DNA of 64,000 nucleotides from Sulfurospirillum sp. 1612 (GCF_036556685.1 NZ_CP140614.1:1860001-1924000), one strand, 5' to 3'; positions 16,811-26,880 are shown, numbered from the stretch's first letter. Notes: generated by a model from the sequence alone, not told the origin. Translations and numbers: made by a program.

Positions 16811-17272
16811 ATGAGAAAACTTTTTTTGACATTTTTTTATAGTGGGCTTTCGCCATATGCACCCGGGACTGCGGGGAGTATTCTAGCCAGTATTGTTGGA
16901 TTTGGAATTTTGCATTATCTGCCACTAGAGACACTATTTTTGCTCACGATATTATTGACATTGGTGGCTATCAAAGAGATTAATATTTATAAAAAACTCA
17001 CCCAAACTCATGATGATAAAAGTATCGTCATTGATGAAGTGGTAGGCGTCTGGCTCGCTTTTGTTTTGAGTTCTGGTACCACCGCACAAATGGTGCTCAG
17101 TTTTATATATTTTAGAATTTTTGACATTTGGAAACCTTCTATTATCGGTAAAATCGATAAAAATGTCACAGGAGGCTGGGGTGTCATGGGCGATGATATT
17201 GTCGCAGGAATCGTCGCAGGAATTTGCAGTGCGGGAACATGGCAACTTTATATGTATCTTTTTAGTGCCTAA
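16811..17272 (+). CDS. pgpA: Phosphatidylglycerophosphatase A
   Basis: A 153-aa integral membrane phosphatase of phosphatidylglycerol synthesis. The N-terminus SGLSPYAPGTAGSI and the acidic motif VIDEVVGVWLA plus GVMGDDIVAG are the conserved PgpA signatures. About three or four membrane helices. Ribosome site AAGAGGAA. Last gene of the ispDF-regulator-sat-pgpA run, in the same order as C. jejuni Cj1607-Cj1610. Convergent with the yigZ-like gene, 5 bases apart. Confidence 0.92.
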   Translation: MRKLFLTFFYSGLSPYAPGTAGSILASIVGFGILHYLPLETLFLLTILLTLVAIKEINIYKKLTQTHDDKSIVIDEVVGVWLAFVLSSGTTAQMVLSFIYFRIFDIWKPSIIGKIDKNVTGGWGVMGDDIVAGIVAGICSAGTWQLYMYLFSA

Positions 17273-17277
17273 GTCCA

Positions 17278-17868
17278 TCACCCCATCAGATGAAAGCCAT
17301 CGCGTTCATATGATGAGGCAAATGCCAAAAAAGATGCGCTTTCACGTTCGCTAAGATTGAGCTCCCAAACAATTCCCTCTCCCTCATATTCACGCTTTGG
17401 GAAGGGAATTCCCTCATGTTTCAAAAAATGTTCAAATCGAGCCACTAACGTATAGCGCGTAAAAAATCTCACACTATGACGTGCTTCAAATAGTTGTAAA
17501 TCCGCCCTATCAATCACCGCTTTGGCACAACTACTATAAGCTCGCACCAAACCGCCAGTACCCAGTTTGATTCCACCAAAATAACGCACAATCAAAATCG
17601 CACACTCAATCAAATTACTGCCACGCATCACATTGAGTACCGGAGGTCCTGAAGTACCTTTGGGCTCGCCATCATCGCTACTATTCTCTACAATTTGCTG
17701 GTATTCATTCAAATAGCGCTTCGCCCAAACAATGTGTCTGGCTTTGGGGTGTTCTTCTTTTAAGCGTTCATAAAGAGTATCAATCTGCGATAGGGGCGTC
17801 AAGTATCCTATAAATGTCGATTTTTTGACTTCGATTTGTTCGTGAAACAGTTCTGTGACACTCTGCAC
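17278..17868 (-). CDS. YigZ/IMPACT-family protein
   Basis: A 196-aa protein of the UPF0029/IMPACT family. Motifs EVKKSTFIGYLTPL, DDGEPKGTSGPPVL and VRYFGGIKLGTGGLVRAYS are the family hallmarks. Family members are cytosolic; eukaryotic IMPACT modulates GCN2, but the bacterial role is unclear. Starts at GTG (17866-17868) with AAAAAAGGAA upstream. Confidence 0.9.
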   Translation of the reverse strand: MQSVTELFHEQIEVKKSTFIGYLTPLSQIDTLYERLKEEHPKARHIVWAKRYLNEYQQIVENSSDDGEPKGTSGPPVLNVMRGSNLIECAILIVRYFGGIKLGTGGLVRAYSSCAKAVIDRADLQLFEARHSVRFFTRYTLVARFEHFLKHEGIPFPKREYEGEGIVWELNLSERESASFLAFASSYERDGFHLMG

Positions 17869-17936
17869 TACCGATTCCTTTTTTATGAGTTATTATGTTA
17901 TTATAACATTAATAATCAATGAAAAAAGGGGAATGG

Positions 17937-18140
17937 ATGACAAAATTGGTGGATACGATACTGGACTTTGCTATTATTGTAGGCGTCAGCTTAATCCTAT
18001 TTTATGGGCTCACCTTTCTCGGTGCGCCATTGTGGCTCAGTTTGATTTGTGTCGCTATTTGGGGTGGATTTACCGGTTATAAACCTAAAATTGTCAGAAA
18101 ACCCTTTAAGTTTTTATACAAAGATGACCAAGAGAAATAA
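17937..18140 (+). CDS. Small two-helix membrane protein
   Basis: About 67 aa from the ATG at 17937, which has AAGGGG 6 bases upstream; an in-frame ATG 18 bases earlier lacks a site. Two hydrophobic segments (about 8-27 and 30-46) flank a short turn, followed by a basic tail KPKIVRKPFKFLYKDDQEK. No family recognised. Divergent from the yigZ-like gene, and ending at a bidirectional hairpin shared with modD. Confidence 0.65.
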   Translation: MTKLVDTILDFAIIVGVSLILFYGLTFLGAPLWLSLICVAIWGGFTGYKPKIVRKPFKFLYKDDQEK

Positions 18141-18163
18141 AGATTGCTCTCTTAGAGCAATCT
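18141..18163. terminator. Bidirectional hairpin between the small membrane protein and modD genes
   Basis: Perfect 10-bp arms AGATTGCTCT and AGAGCAATCT with a 3-base loop, flanked by AAATAA and TTATTT. It starts right after the plus-strand stop and overlaps the last codons of modD. Confidence 0.65.
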
Positions 18164-18997
18164 TATTTCTGCTTTGATGTCTGAGGGCTTGCCAAAATAA
18201 AGTGCAGATGTCACCAAAATATCAACACCTGATGCGGCTATTGCTTCAACATTCTGAAGATTGACACCCCCTGCGGCACTCACTTTACTTTGAGTCGATA
18301 TTTTTTTGATTTCACTGACGGTTTGGGTGAGCATTTCGGGACTAAATTTGTCCAATTGAATGATATCTATCTGAGCGCGGGCTAGTTTCAAAGCATCTTC
18401 AGGGTTGTGAGCTTCCACCGCAATCTTTTTCTCACACGATTGTTGTTTCAATTCATCTAATCGCTCCAAAAATCGGTCCAATCCACCGATAAATTCTAAA
18501 TGTTCTTGAAATACCAAGATACTCTCACTCAAACCCAAACGGTGCGGATATGCCCCACCTGAGAGAATCGCTTTCATCGCAAGTGCCTTGGTTCCAGGGA
18601 TATTTTTACGCGTTGTCACCACTTCTATTTTCGGATTGATTTTTTTGGCTAAATCAACAAATGTTTTCGTCCGTGTTGCAATTCCTGAGCCACTTTCTAA
18701 AATATTGACGCAAACTTTCCATACAATATGAATCGCATCGGCGCGACCGCGCCCCTCAATCAAAACGGCACCTTTTTTTACAAAGGTTCCTGATTTTTGA
18801 TAAGTGAGAAGTTCGATATCATATTTTTCAAATATTTTTTTTACTTCTTCGGTTCCGCATATGCACAAATCTTCTCTGGCAACATAACGCAAGCTTCCTT
18901 CTTGGGTTTCAATCCCTAAAAGATGACTGGTGAGATCCATATATGGAAGATCTTCTTCTACAAATTTTTCTAACATACTGTCTGATATATACATCAT
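18152..18997 (-). CDS. modD: ModD-type phosphoribosyltransferase-like protein
   Basis: A 281-aa protein of the quinolinate phosphoribosyltransferase (NadC) fold. The opening YISDSMLEKFVEEDLPYMDLTSHLLGI and ESGSGIATRTKTFVDLAKKI, TTRKNIPGTKALAMKAILSGGAYPHRLGLSES match ModD, a NadC paralogue found with molybdate-transport genes. NadC itself usually has a different N-terminus and the KTxPG motif rather than RKNIPG. Substrate unknown. No mod transporter genes are in the window, so it is an orphan here. Confidence 0.78.
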   Translation of the reverse strand: MMYISDSMLEKFVEEDLPYMDLTSHLLGIETQEGSLRYVAREDLCICGTEEVKKIFEKYDIELLTYQKSGTFVKKGAVLIEGRGRADAIHIVWKVCVNILESGSGIATRTKTFVDLAKKINPKIEVVTTRKNIPGTKALAMKAILSGGAYPHRLGLSESILVFQEHLEFIGGLDRFLERLDELKQQSCEKKIAVEAHNPEDALKLARAQIDIIQLDKFSPEMLTQTVSEIKKISTQSKVSAAGGVNLQNVEAIAASGVDILVTSALYFGKPSDIKAEIRLL

Positions 18998-19072
18998 GAT
19001 ACTTATCTATTTCCTATTTTTTAACACATTATAATACATTTTATAAAAAAGCTCCTTGACTCACGTCACTGC

Positions 19073-19819
19073 CTATTTTGATAGACTTTGAGCTTTTTCA
19101 TAAGCTGCGCGCATCGCTTTGATAAAACTATCGCGCACGCCTCCCTCTTCTAACGCAGCGATTCCTGCGATGGTCGTGCCATTGGGAGAGGTCACCTGGT
19201 CTTTTAAGATGGCTGGATGCGTCTGTTCAAGCACACTACCCACGCCTTCAAAAAGTGCGGAGATAAACTGATAACTCTCAGCACGTTTGAGCCCAAGATT
19301 GACCGCGCCATCGCTCAGTGACTCTGCCACTAATGCCAACCACGCCGGAGCCGATCCGGCAAGTGCTGAAGCGATATCGAGCGCATTTTCACTTTGTAAC
19401 CAAAAACATTTACCGATAGAATTCAAAATCTCAATGGCTTGATCTTTTAATGCCTCATCACCACACAGCGAGGTCGCTGATTTTTGTACAGAGGCAGCCA
19501 TATTTGGCATCGCACGCACATAATAAGTCGCATCAATTTTGCTTTTTAGTCTTTCTATGGGAGTTCCTGCCAATATAGAAATCAATCCTGCGGCATGACC
19601 TTTGATTTCTAAAGCATCTAAAGATTGTGGCTTGATAGCCAAAATCACGATAAAACCATCGATTGAATCCACGGCATTCACCACATTGATATCAGGGTAG
19701 CGCTCCTTCAACTTTGTGGCGCGTTCTGTTTTTCTTTCTATGACAGTAATATCGTATTGGCAGAGGCCTTTTAACATCGCTCCGCCCATATTCCCAGCTC
19801 CGATTAATAATAACTTCAC
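19073..19819 (-). CDS. proC: Pyrroline-5-carboxylate reductase
   Basis: A 248-aa NAD(P)H enzyme making L-proline from pyrroline-5-carboxylate. Rossmann start MKLLLIGAGNMGGAMLKGL, VRAMPNMAASV, GSAPAWLALVAESLSDGAV and the C-terminal VTSPNGTTIAGIAALEEGGVR are diagnostic. Slightly short (usual 260-275 aa). It is 12 bases downstream of the DUF4197 gene on the same strand. Confidence 0.93.
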   Translation of the reverse strand: MKLLLIGAGNMGGAMLKGLCQYDITVIERKTERATKLKERYPDINVVNAVDSIDGFIVILAIKPQSLDALEIKGHAAGLISILAGTPIERLKSKIDATYYVRAMPNMAASVQKSATSLCGDEALKDQAIEILNSIGKCFWLQSENALDIASALAGSAPAWLALVAESLSDGAVNLGLKRAESYQFISALFEGVGSVLEQTHPAILKDQVTSPNGTTIAGIAALEEGGVRDSFIKAMRAAYEKAQSLSK

Positions 19820-19831
19820 ACTACTTCCTTT

Positions 19832-20638
19832 CTATTTTCCAAATACTTTTTTCAAAAGTGACGTCGTTTGTTCTACGGGATTTTCTCTAATCTTCTTCTC
19901 TTGTTGTGCTATCATGACAAACAATCCGTCGATCGCTTTTTGGGTAACATAATCATTTAGATTTTCTTCACTCGCATCAGGCAAATACGCATCTGCCCCA
20001 AATTTTTTGGCAAACGAGCCAATCGTACTATTTTGAACATATTTTTTACCATATTGTTGATAATAATTATTAAAGGTATCGTAATATTTTGCGACATTAT
20101 TGTCATTCATACTGGTCTCAACAATTGGCGCAATGAGTGTTTTGAGTGACGCATCGGTATGTGATTTGAAATACTCCGTAGCCGCCTCATTGCCTCCATT
20201 TAAAATGGTTTTGGCATCCGCAAGACTCATCTTTTTGATAGCGTCAATAAAAATTTCAGCTGTTTTTGGAGCTGCTTTTGAGGCTGCAGTGTTCATGGAT
20301 TGAATCAAATCATCTGCAATTTTATCACCTCCGGCTTTGCGCACCAACGACTCAACCTTTTGTAGCGTCTCAGGCAATGGGATTTTCACTAAGTTATTAT
20401 TCAGATACCCATCTTTTTTACCTAAACTTGTTGTGGCATATTGAACACCTTTTTGCAAGGCTTCTTTTAGCGCGCTGGAGATGGTATCGTTGCTTAGAGC
20501 ACTCTTTGAACTCTCCGTATTGCTTGCTGTATCTGTTGTGGTACTTTTCACCACACTTTTGGCAAAATTTTCCAGATTAAAACCAAACAATATCGAAACG
20601 GAAACGAGTAATAAAATACATAATTTTTTCATCATCTT
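19832..20638 (-). CDS. DUF4197 exported protein
   Basis: About 268 aa with signal peptide MKKLCILLLVSVSILFGFNL from a start at 20638 or 20632; ATG 20647 is the longest option. The mature part shows the DUF4197 pattern: ALKEALQKGVQYATTSLGKKDGYLNNNLVKIPLPE in outline, RKAGGDKIADDL, then DAKTILNGGNEAATEYFKSHT. Function of the family is unknown. Probably periplasmic. Confidence 0.85.
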   Translation of the reverse strand, partial: KMMKKLCILLLVSVSILFGFNLENFAKSVVKSTTTDTASNTESSKSALSNDTISSALKEALQKGVQYATTSLGKKDGYLNNNLVKIPLPETLQKVESLVRKAGGDKIADDLIQSMNTAASKAAPKTAEIFIDAIKKMSLADAKTILNGGNEAATEYFKSHTDASLKTLIAPIVETSMNDNNVAKYYDTFNNYYQQYGKKYVQNSTIGSFAKKFGADAYLPDASEENLNDYVTQKAIDGLFVMIAQQEKKIRENPVEQTTSLLKKVFGK

Positions 20639-20842
20639 GATCCTCAAATTTTATTTAATTATACACTATTTTAGCTGTATTCATGTGATAATTCAATGCA
20701 ATATCATGAAAAATGACCCTGAATACAAAGGTGCCTTGATAAGCCAAACTTCTCATCTTCGATAAAAATATGATACAATTTTTACAAATCTCTTTTTCAA
20801 GATGATTTCAAAAACACGCAAACGCAATCTAGGAGGTAAGAG

Positions 20843-21580
20843 ATGCAATTAAAATTTTTGGGCACCGCAGATAGTGGTGGGATTCCTTCTCACAATTGTA
20901 TGTGTAGTATCTGTCAAGATTACCGAAAAAAAGGCGATGTCAACCTCGCTACTGCGGCGTATATTGAATGTGATAATGGAGAGATTATTTTGCTTGATGC
21001 AGGAGTGGAAAATATTGCTACGATTTTTGATGGACGCAACATCAAGGCAGTATTTTTGACACATTTTCACGCCGACCATGTTATGGGATTGTTACGACTT
21101 CGGTACAGCAGCCATCCAATCGATTGCTATCATCCTAAGGATAAACTAGGCTTTGCTGATATTTATAAAAATCATCGTGCCCTCAATTTTCAAGAGAACA
21201 CACCCTTTCAAGGCATCACACACAATGGCATCACATTTTTTCCTGTGCCCCTATTTCACTCCAAAAACACCACCGGATACATCATCCAATCCAACGATGA
21301 AACCATCGCCTATCTCACCGATTGTGCAGGTATGAGCGAGGAATCCTTGAATTTTATCAAAAGTTTTGATCTTGATACGTGCTATCTTGATGCTTGCTTG
21401 GCTCCGAATTTTGACAATGGCAACCATCTCAATTATGAGCAGGCCACCATATTGCTCGATGATATTGGGGCAAAAAATTCACATTTAATACACAGCAGTC
21501 ATTATACATTGGATTACATCAAAACCAATCATGTCACGCTGAAATATGACTACATCCTACCCCATCACCTCTCTTCTTAG
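20843..21580 (+). CDS. PhnP-like metallo-beta-lactamase-fold hydrolase
   Basis: A 245-aa metallo-hydrolase. The HxHxDH motif is THFHADHVMGLL (73-84), with further ligands in LTDCAGMS and the C-terminal SSHYTLDY. Near the N-terminus H17-N-C19-M-C21-x2-C24 resembles the structural zinc site of PhnP (cyclic ribose phosphodiesterase). No phn genes are nearby, so the substrate is open. Ribosome site GGAGG. The gene end overlaps the convergent DUF59 gene by 4 bases. Confidence 0.85.
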   Translation: MQLKFLGTADSGGIPSHNCMCSICQDYRKKGDVNLATAAYIECDNGEIILLDAGVENIATIFDGRNIKAVFLTHFHADHVMGLLRLRYSSHPIDCYHPKDKLGFADIYKNHRALNFQENTPFQGITHNGITFFPVPLFHSKNTTGYIIQSNDETIAYLTDCAGMSEESLNFIKSFDLDTCYLDACLAPNFDNGNHLNYEQATILLDDIGAKNSHLIHSSHYTLDYIKTNHVTLKYDYILPHHLSS

Positions 21581-21918
21581 ATAATCGTTCCATTAGCCGC
21601 TAGGATATCTTTACCCTCTTCGCTAATCTTATCAATATCCCAAGGGGGATCAAAAACAAGATTGACATAAGCCTCATCGATTTGATCCATCGATTTAACG
21701 ATAAATTTCACTTGGTCGACTAACATATCAGAGACCGAACATCCCGGAGCCGTCAACGTCATATCGATGAGACAGTAGGTATAATTGTTCTCTTCTTCAA
21801 ACTTTATGTCATAAATCAAACCCAAATCATAGAGATTTATCGGTATCTCAGGGTCATAAATCGTTTTGATATTCTCAATCACTGCCTCTTTTAATTTTTC
21901 TTCTACTTCTTTAGTCAT
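21577..21918 (-). CDS. DUF59/MIP18-family Fe-S maturation protein (SufT-like)
   Basis: 114 aa from the ATG at 21918, which overlaps the sufE stop; an upstream in-frame start would run deep into sufE. The MIP18 pattern is clear: IKTIYDPEIPINLYDLGLIYDI, MTLTAPGCSVSDMLVDQV, VNLVFDPPWDIDKIS. Such proteins help mature Fe-S proteins and are often found at the end of suf operons. Last gene of the suf operon here. Confidence 0.88.
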   Translation of the reverse strand: MTKEVEEKLKEAVIENIKTIYDPEIPINLYDLGLIYDIKFEEENNYTYCLIDMTLTAPGCSVSDMLVDQVKFIVKSMDQIDEAYVNLVFDPPWDIDKISEEGKDILAANGTII

Positions 21919-22333
21919 GATAAGCCTCTTGTGCATAAGTTTTGATTCTCTCAATCATACTTTTTAAACCATTTTGACGATTGGGTGTGATAATCTCTGA
22001 GAGTCCGAGAACTCCTAATCTATCGGTATCAAAATCAACAATTTCTTTCGGTGTCAGATCTGAAAATATCTTGATAATTAACGCCACTAAACCTTTGACG
22101 ATGACGGTATTACTATCGCCTCTAAAGATTAATTTCCCATCTGTATTTTCACAGATAAGCCACACTTGTGAGGTGCATCCTTGAATCAGATATTGTTCTT
22201 GTTTTTCATCCTCGCTCAAAGGAGAAAGCGCTTTACCTGTATCGACTAGATATTCATATTTTTCAAGTTCATCATCAAAAAATGACAACTCTTCTACAAT
22301 CTCTTCTATTCTGGTTTCTATCTCGCTACTCAT
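21911..22333 (-). CDS. sufE: Cysteine desulfuration protein SufE
   Basis: A 140-aa sulfur-accepting partner of SufS. The active Cys51 lies in LIQGCTSQVWL, with LSPLSEDEKQEQY upstream as in SufE. It takes the persulfide from SufS and passes it to SufBCD. It is 2 bases from sufS and overlaps the DUF59 gene. Confidence 0.93.
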   Translation of the reverse strand: MSSEIETRIEEIVEELSFFDDELEKYEYLVDTGKALSPLSEDEKQEQYLIQGCTSQVWLICENTDGKLIFRGDSNTVIVKGLVALIIKIFSDLTPKEIVDFDTDRLGVLGLSEIITPNRQNGLKSMIERIKTYAQEAYHD

Positions 22334-22335
22334 TA

Positions 22336-23523
22336 TTATCCTTTTAATATCTGCAAGGCTCTTTTGAGATTCTTGATGAGCATATCTATGTCATGCAAAT
22401 CATTATAAATTCCCAAACTCACTCTTGCAGTCCCCTGTAATCCTAACTTTTTCATAATCGGTTGCGCACAATGGTGTCCGTACCGGATACTCACATTCAT
22501 CTTATCGAGCAATACGCCTACATCATCTGCCATAGCTCCTTTGACATTGAAACTCAAACTTCCAATACAATTGATACTATCGGTGTAGAGTTGTATGTCT
22601 TCAATCTCGCTTAATTGTTCATACATATACTCATAGATTCCCGCTTCATAATCGATGATGCGATCATATTCTAGCATCTGTATAAATTTTAATGCTTGAG
22701 CGAATCCAATAACTCCGGCGATATTTTGTGTTCCTGCTTCAAATTTAAAAGGAGAATCTAACAAAATACTGCGGTCATAGCTCACATCACTAATCGTCGC
22801 ACCGCCGGTTTGATAGGCTTTGACATCTTTGAGATGTTCTTTTTTGATATACATCGCTCCAACACCGGTAGGACCATAACTCTTGTGTGAAGAGAGGGCA
22901 TAAAAATCGACATCCAAATCTTGAACATCCACATTAAAATGCACCAGACTCTGCGCACCGTCTATCATGACAGGCACCCCATATTTATGAGCAATATGGA
23001 TAATATTTTTAACCGGATTGATTCTTCCAAATGCATTGGACACATGCGTGATGCTCACAAAAGCATTGGGATTTTCTTGCAACAATTGTTCAAAGTGTTC
23101 CATATCAAAAGAGAGATTCTCATCACAATTTACCACTTCTAAGCCCTGATGCAAACTTCGGCCTTGCATATGCCATGGCACAATATTAGAGTGATGCTCA
23201 AGCGAGGAGATAATCACCGTGTCAAAACGATCTTTGACAAACGATGAGGCAATAAAATTCAAAGATTCAGTGACCCCTTTGGTAAAGATAATCTCCTCAT
23301 CATGAGCGGCATTGATAAATGATTTGAGCGTGCTTCTGGCATTTTCAAATTCCGTCGTTGCACGGTTGGCATTACCAAAATTACTTCGATGTGTATTGGC
23401 GCAGTATTTTGTATAATACTCCTGCACGGCCTCAAGCACGACTTTTGGTTTTTGAGTCGTGGAGGCACTATCTAAATAGATATTTTTATTATCATGAAAA
23501 TATTCAAAATATTTTTTGTACAC
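22336..23523 (-). CDS. sufS: SufS cysteine desulfurase
   Basis: A 395-aa PLP enzyme releasing sulfur from cysteine. N-terminal IYLDSASTTQKPKVVLEAV, PLP-lysine motif ALSSHKSYGPTGVGAMY and active-site Cys in RYGHHCAQPIMKKLG identify the group II (SufS/CsdA) class. Three bases downstream of sufD. Confidence 0.95.
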   Translation of the reverse strand: MYKKYFEYFHDNKNIYLDSASTTQKPKVVLEAVQEYYTKYCANTHRSNFGNANRATTEFENARSTLKSFINAAHDEEIIFTKGVTESLNFIASSFVKDRFDTVIISSLEHHSNIVPWHMQGRSLHQGLEVVNCDENLSFDMEHFEQLLQENPNAFVSITHVSNAFGRINPVKNIIHIAHKYGVPVMIDGAQSLVHFNVDVQDLDVDFYALSSHKSYGPTGVGAMYIKKEHLKDVKAYQTGGATISDVSYDRSILLDSPFKFEAGTQNIAGVIGFAQALKFIQMLEYDRIIDYEAGIYEYMYEQLSEIEDIQLYTDSINCIGSLSFNVKGAMADDVGVLLDKMNVSIRYGHHCAQPIMKKLGLQGTARVSLGIYNDLHDIDMLIKNLKRALQILKG

Positions 23524-23526
23524 GAG

Positions 23527-24696
23527 CTATTCCCCTATAAAACGAAGTGCGAGTTCTTTCATCGACTCGTTTTCAATTTTTTCGATTACTTGTAATTCTA
23601 TCGCATTGATGAGCATTTTCTCTGCATCTTGCAATTTTATACCGCGACTTTGCATATAGTAGAGTGCTTCTTCATCCAAAGAACCACTAGTCGCTCCATG
23701 TGCTGCTTCTAACTCATCAGTATGCAAGATCAATTTTGGATTGGCATTGATGCGTGCGCCATCTTTTAGTAAAATGGTTTGAGAGTTTTGAAATGTCTTG
23801 GAAAACCTAGCATCATGATTGACCGTAGATTTGACTTCAAACAGTGCTTGTGAGGCATCATCTAGGAGATGTTTGCTAGAGATATAACTCTCCGTATATT
23901 CTCCATCATGAACAATAGAGATGATATTCCCACTTCGGTTTCTACCGCTCAATTTCAAAATACTTTCAAATGAAAAAGTCGTATGGGCCTGTGCGAGTGT
24001 CGCGTTGATAATATTCAAAGCCGTATGCGAATCTAGCTCAAGTCCGACGATATGACAGCGTCCTGATTCATCCAGTATCGGCTCAATATTGGTAATCAAA
24101 GTATTCTCACCACGAGATCGCTCTAGCTTTGTATAATCGAGTGTCGCATCTGCTTTCACACTCAAACGCACATTGGCATTGACAAACGCTTGTCTCACAT
24201 CTTCTTCCACATGAACGGCTACTATCTGTGCGTGTACCTTTTCATTCACGACGATGTGAAGTGACGTCGGGATAAAAGCATCATGCCCACTATAAGCATT
24301 GACAATCATCAAAGGCTTATCCAAATTTGCATCAATAAAAAGCGTGGTCTCCTCTTCAAGATAGGATTCACTCAGATAAAACAAAGCATTCGGACTTTGA
24401 TGTGGTGTTTTTGTCCCTTGCGTACATCGTACCTCATTAGGCAAAATGGAGTGCGCCAAATCAGGAGTCCCATTGAGGATATATAATGTATAGAAATTGG
24501 CATCGCGTTTGGCATTTAATGCCTCAGAAAACGCTACTTTAGCCGTAGTCGTAGCAAAATCCTGATTCAAAACGGCATGAATAGGAAATTCTCGAAACTC
24601 TTCTGTCCGCTTGTGGGGCAATCCAATCTCTTGAAGTCGTTTGTAAGCGTCGCGATCTTTTATCGCAAGATCTGAGTTTAGATCATTTATTTTCAT
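23527..24696 (-). CDS. sufD: Fe-S assembly scaffold subunit SufD
   Basis: A 389-aa SufD with a divergent N-terminus and a beta-helix core. Recognisable C-terminal SufB/SufD features: NHDARFSKTFQNSQTILLKDGARINANPKLILHTDELEAAHGATSGSLDEEALYYMQSRGI in outline. Forms the SufBC2D scaffold. The start overlaps sufC by 14 bases. Confidence 0.93.
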   Translation of the reverse strand: MKINDLNSDLAIKDRDAYKRLQEIGLPHKRTEEFREFPIHAVLNQDFATTTAKVAFSEALNAKRDANFYTLYILNGTPDLAHSILPNEVRCTQGTKTPHQSPNALFYLSESYLEEETTLFIDANLDKPLMIVNAYSGHDAFIPTSLHIVVNEKVHAQIVAVHVEEDVRQAFVNANVRLSVKADATLDYTKLERSRGENTLITNIEPILDESGRCHIVGLELDSHTALNIINATLAQAHTTFSFESILKLSGRNRSGNIISIVHDGEYTESYISSKHLLDDASQALFEVKSTVNHDARFSKTFQNSQTILLKDGARINANPKLILHTDELEAAHGATSGSLDEEALYYMQSRGIKLQDAEKMLINAIELQVIEKIENESMKELALRFIGE

Positions 24697-25438
24697 GACC
24701 CGTTCCTATCCCCTCATATCCTTGTTCATCAATCTTTAATGCGAGCGTATAATCACCACTCTTGACGATTTTACCGCCGCTGAGTACATGCACAAAGTCG
24801 GGTTTAATCAGCTCCAATAGACGATCATAGTGTGTAATCATAAGCACAGAACGCTTGCCATCTAAAAGGGATTTGACGCCATTAGCAATCATCTTGATTG
24901 CATCTACATCCAGTCCTGAATCAATCTCATCTAACAAAATCAAATCCGGCTCCAAGGTCAGCATTTGCAAGAGTTCATTTTTCTTTTTTTCACCCCCGGA
25001 AAACCCTTCATTGACATCTCTTTTGAGCATTTTATCATCCAAACCAAAGGTTTTGACTGTGGATTTTATCTTTTTCAAAAATTGTGCGATATTAATCTCA
25101 TCTTCTTTATGATGCGCTCGTTTGGCGTTGAGCGCTGTTTTGAGAAAGTACATATTATTAACACCAGGGATTTCAGTCGGATTTTGGAAACTCATAAAAA
25201 TTCCCTCATTAGCCCGTTCATCCACACTCATATCCATGAGATTTTTCCCTTTGTATTGCATCTCTCCACCGGTTACTTCGCAATCAAAATGCGCACTGAG
25301 GGTCTTCACCAAGGTTGATTTTCCTGCGCCATTGGTCCCCATCAATGCATGTACTTCACCTGGATTAATCGTGAGGTTCAAGCCTTTTAAAATCTCTTTG
25401 TCTTTGATTGATACATTTAAATTTTTTATTTCTAACAT
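24683..25438 (-). CDS. sufC: Fe-S assembly ATPase SufC
   Basis: A 251-aa ABC-type ATPase of the SufBCD scaffold. Walker A GTNGAGKST, signature FSGGEKKKNELLQM and Walker B LILLDEIDSGLDVDAI match SufC, including the E-K-K-K run specific for the family. Eight bases after sufB. Confidence 0.95.
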   Translation of the reverse strand: MLEIKNLNVSIKDKEILKGLNLTINPGEVHALMGTNGAGKSTLVKTLSAHFDCEVTGGEMQYKGKNLMDMSVDERANEGIFMSFQNPTEIPGVNNMYFLKTALNAKRAHHKEDEINIAQFLKKIKSTVKTFGLDDKMLKRDVNEGFSGGEKKKNELLQMLTLEPDLILLDEIDSGLDVDAIKMIANGVKSLLDGKRSVLMITHYDRLLELIKPDFVHVLSGGKIVKSGDYTLALKIDEQGYEGIGTGHENK

Positions 25439-25446
25439 CAGTTTTC

Positions 25447-26880
25447 CTATCCTACGCTGCCTTCCAATGAGATGCTAAGAAGCGCTCGTGCTTCTACTGC
25501 AAATTCCATTGGTAATTCTTCTAAAATCTCTTTACAAAATCCATTGACTATGAGAGACACCGCATTTTCTTGTTCAATCCCGCGTTGGGTAATATAAAAA
25601 AGTTGCTCATCGCTGATCTTTGAAGTCGTCGCTTCGTGTTCAATCTTGGCACTTTTATTTCTCACATCTTGATATGGGAAGGTATTAGCTGAGCAATCAC
25701 CTCCGATTAAGAGTGAGTCACATTGTGAAAAATTTCTCGCATTTTCAGCATCTTTTCCAACTTTAACCAAACCACGATAAGCATTGACTCCTTTGAGGGC
25801 AGACACTCCTTTTGAGATGATAGTGGACTTGGTATTTTTGCCTAGATGAATCATCTTGGTTCCGGTATCGGCTTGTTGCGATAATGATGTCAGTGCAACC
25901 GAATAAAATTCTCCCACACTCTCATCTCCTTTTAACACACAACTTGGATATTTCCATGTCAAAGAGGAGCCAGTTTCTACTTGTGTCCATGAGATTTTCG
26001 AGCGATCGCCCTTGCACAAACCTCTTTTGGTTACAAAATTGTAAATTCCCCCTTTGCCATTTTCATCGCCGGGATACCAGTTTTGAATCGTCGAATATTT
26101 TATTTGTGCATCTTTGAGTGCTACCAATTCAACTACCGCAGCATGGAGCTGGTTTTCATCACGCATCGGAGCGGAACAGCCTTCATTATACGAGACATAG
26201 CTACCTTCATCTGCGATGATCAAAGTCCGCTCAAACTGTCCGGTATTGAGGGCATTGATTCTAAAGTAGGTCGAAAGCTCCATCGGACATTTTGTATTCT
26301 TTGGAATATACACAAACGAACCATCGGTAAAAACAGCACAATTAAGTGTCGCAAAATAATTATCATTATAAGGGACTACCGAAGCGAGATATTTTTTCAA
26401 AAGTTCCGGATGTTCACGCGCGGCTTCGCTGATAGAACAAAAGATAATCCCTTTTTCACTGAGTTCTTTTTGAAAGGTTGTCTTCACAGAAACCGAATCA
26501 AACACAGCATCCACAGCAATTCCTGCTAGTGCTTTTTGCTCTTCAAGAGGAATACCCAATTTATTGTAGGTATCCAAAATTTGAGGGTCTACTTCATCAA
26601 GCGAATCGGGCCCTTTTTTGGGAGCTGAATAGTAACTAATACTTTGATAATCAATCGGGTCATGCTCCAAATCCGCCCAATGAGGCTCTTCCATCGTCAA
26701 CCATTTTTTATACGCTTTGAGTCTAAAATCAAGCAGCCAATCGGGTTCTTCTTTTTTGGCAGAGATTGCCTTGATAACATCTTCATTCAAGCCGGGAGGA
26801 AAAGTATCGGATTGGACCATCGTCTCAAATCCCAAGGCATAATCATTCGAAATTATGTCTTTTACAATTTTGTTTTCCAT
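25447..26880 (-). CDS. sufB: Fe-S assembly scaffold subunit SufB
   Basis: About 477 aa from the ATG at 26880 with AGGAGAAC upstream; 20 more in-frame codons exist upstream but include the operator-like palindrome, so they are not translated. Core SufB motifs are present: the conserved [41 protein letters not shown] and [20 protein letters not shown], with cluster-ligand cysteines. First gene of sufBCDSE-DUF59, divergent from thiE. Confidence 0.95.
   Translation of the reverse strand: MENKIVKDIISNDYALGFETMVQSDTFPPGLNEDVIKAISAKKEEPDWLLDFRLKAYKKWLTMEEPHWADLEHDPIDYQSISYYSAPKKGPDSLDEVDPQILDTYNKLGIPLEEQKALAGIAVDAVFDSVSVKTTFQKELSEKGIIFCSISEAAREHPELLKKYLASVVPYNDNYFATLNCAVFTDGSFVYIPKNTKCPMELSTYFRINALNTGQFERTLIIADEGSYVSYNEGCSAPMRDENQLHAAVVELVALKDAQIKYSTIQNWYPGDENGKGGIYNFVTKRGLCKGDRSKISWTQVETGSSLTWKYPSCVLKGDESVGEFYSVALTSLSQQADTGTKMIHLGKNTKSTIISKGVSALKGVNAYRGLVKVGKDAENARNFSQCDSLLIGGDCSANTFPYQDVRNKSAKIEHEATTSKISDEQLFYITQRGIEQENAVSLIVNGFCKEILEELPMEFAVEARALLSISLEGSVG

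Noticed and set aside
17855-18082. 75-aa plus-strand frame overlapping the small two-helix membrane protein
   Set aside because: The other frame has a better ribosome site, two clean membrane helices and a basic tail; this one has neither.
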